In this document: positions 63,289-64,000 of the stretch, piece after piece | Position numbering within the stretch: position 1 is the stretch's first letter | Layout: every line of letters starts with the position of its first letter | Assembly (NCBI RefSeq): GCF_000014865.1 | Contig: NC_008576.1 | Span: 2,013,501-2,077,500 of the forward strand | Direction of reading: 5' to 3' | Source: Magnetococcus marinus MC-1 | Lineage (GTDB): Bacteria; Pseudomonadota; Magnetococcia; Magnetococcales; Magnetococcaceae | Length of the DNA: 64,000 nucleotides | Position numbers and translations under genes: made by a program | The notes under the pieces: model-generated | What the model saw: only the letters and a program-made list of their open reading frames with translations | Database searches by the model: none | What the model was told of the DNA's origin: nothing

Positions 63289-64000
63289 TTACTGTTCGCC
63301 CTCTTGCGGGATAAAGCGGGCAAAACGAACGCCCACACCGCCGCTGTTTTGCAGTTCAAGGGAATCTACCTTGGCAGGATTGCGGCGGGCGCAGCGACAC
63401 GCTTTGGCATTGCTGCGAAAACTACCGCCTCGGCGCACATGGACCGCCTCTCTTGAGCTGCTGGTGGGGCCAATGGGGTTGGTGGCCGCGACCGAGCTAT
63501 AGAGGGCGTAGTTGTCAGAAACCCACTCCCACACCAAGCCTAACATATCGTGAAACCCCCATGGATTGGGCTGTTTGGCCCCCACCGGTTGTACCTCGTT
63601 GCCTGAGTTGGTGACCATCCAGGCATAATCTTCCAACTGCTGGCTTTTACTCTTTGGGTCAAAAAAGTAGCGCCATTGGGAGCCGGCGCGACAGGCATAT
63701 TCCCACTCGGCTTCCGTCGGAATACGCAGGCGAGATGAACCCCCGCCTAGCATGACTAGTTTATCCATAAAAGCCTGTAACTCTTCATATAAAATAGTAT
63801 CAGCCGGTAGCTGAGGCGGTTTCTCTTTATCCCCTGGTGAAGGGGGGGTGCCACCCATGCGCGGACCGCCCTCCATGACCATCTGCCACTGAGGTAGGGT
63901 CAACGGAAATTTGCTGAGCCAGTAGCCATCCAGGGTAACCTGATGGGTGGGCCCCTCATCTTTTTGCCGCCCCGGTTCACTATCTGGACTGCCCATGATA
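63289..64000 (-). CDS. Formylglycine-generating-enzyme-like protein (partial)
   Basis: The gene is cut by the window's right edge; about 235 residues are visible. It has the FGE-sulfatase fold: TLDGYWLSKFPLTLPQWQM, RIPTEAEWEYACRAGSQW, GLVWEWVSDNYAL, RGGSFRSNAKACRCARR and VGVRFARFI at the C-terminus. The first visible residues IMGSPDSEP match the usual FxMGS stretch found after a longer N-terminus, so the start lies outside. Such proteins modify a Cys or act as sensor domains; which applies cannot be told here. Confidence 0.85.
   Translation of the reverse strand, partial: IMGSPDSEPGRQKDEGPTHQVTLDGYWLSKFPLTLPQWQMVMEGGPRMGGTPPSPGDKEKPPQLPADTILYEELQAFMDKLVMLGGGSSRLRIPTEAEWEYACRAGSQWRYFFDPKSKSQQLEDYAWMVTNSGNEVQPVGAKQPNPWGFHDMLGLVWEWVSDNYALYSSVAATNPIGPTSSSREAVHVRRGGSFRSNAKACRCARRNPAKVDSLELQNSGGVGVRFARFIPQEGEQ

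Overview
The window reads as a dense, well-kept bacterial chromosome of moderately high GC. It carries ordinary proteobacterial housekeeping genes and many signal-transduction genes for oxygen, nitric oxide and cyclic di-GMP. It also holds a small operon of Leu/Gly/Met-rich membrane peptides resembling the magnetosome proteins Mms6, MamD and MamG. Together this suggests a magnetotactic or related proteobacterium, perhaps of the Magnetococcus group. The organism is an inference from gene content; nothing in the sequence names it.

Layout. 0-6.7 kb: queG, a Gln-rich hypothetical, nth, a molybdopterin oxidoreductase, nagZ, a DUF971-like protein, tRNA-Glu(TTC) and a strong hairpin. 6.8-13.3 kb: an AT-richer accessory stretch with a B12-type radical SAM protein, a 1116-residue STAND-like NTPase with ankyrin repeats (six 201-bp DNA units), and what may be a decayed gene. 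13.3-18.1 kb: two large glycosylation genes, one a TPR/O-GlcNAc-transferase/sulfotransferase fusion. 18.5-26 kb: a hypothetical, a 43-residue membrane peptide, a SulP transporter, a short LON-domain protein, an HD-GYP phosphodiesterase, an RhlE-type helicase and a Cache protein. 26.7-31 kb: rpmF, a strongly foldable spacer, plsX, fabH and an MltF-like transglycosylase. 31-35.2 kb: a gas-related cluster with a NnrS/cbb3-like membrane protein, a perfect FNR/DNR-type box, a hemerythrin-like protein and a globin-coupled diguanylate cyclase. 35.3-44.2 kb: a DnaJ-family protein, mfd, twin cytidylate-kinase-like genes and a hybrid histidine kinase. 44.3-51.1 kb: two methyltransferases, a degenerate GGDEF protein, gloB, xerD, a membrane-tethered SDR and a cation exchanger. 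51.2-54.4 kb: the Mms6/MamG-like operon, divergent from a sigma-54 activator. 54.4-64 kb: an MBL-fold hydrolase, hypotheticals, lolA, yajQ, the rimO-rarA-crcB run, an atypical tyrosine recombinase and a partial formylglycine-generating-enzyme-like protein.

How the genes work together. rpmF-plsX-fabH is the classic link between ribosome supply and fatty-acid initiation. rimO, rarA and crcB overlap and are probably co-transcribed. The globin cyclase, HD-GYP protein, degenerate GGDEF protein and YajQ-type protein imply an active c-di-GMP network. The FNR-type box sits between two genes suited to nitric oxide or low-oxygen responses. The best candidates for an undescribed system are the four-to-five-gene operon at 51.2-52.8 kb with its divergent sigma-54 regulator, and the STAND/ankyrin protein.
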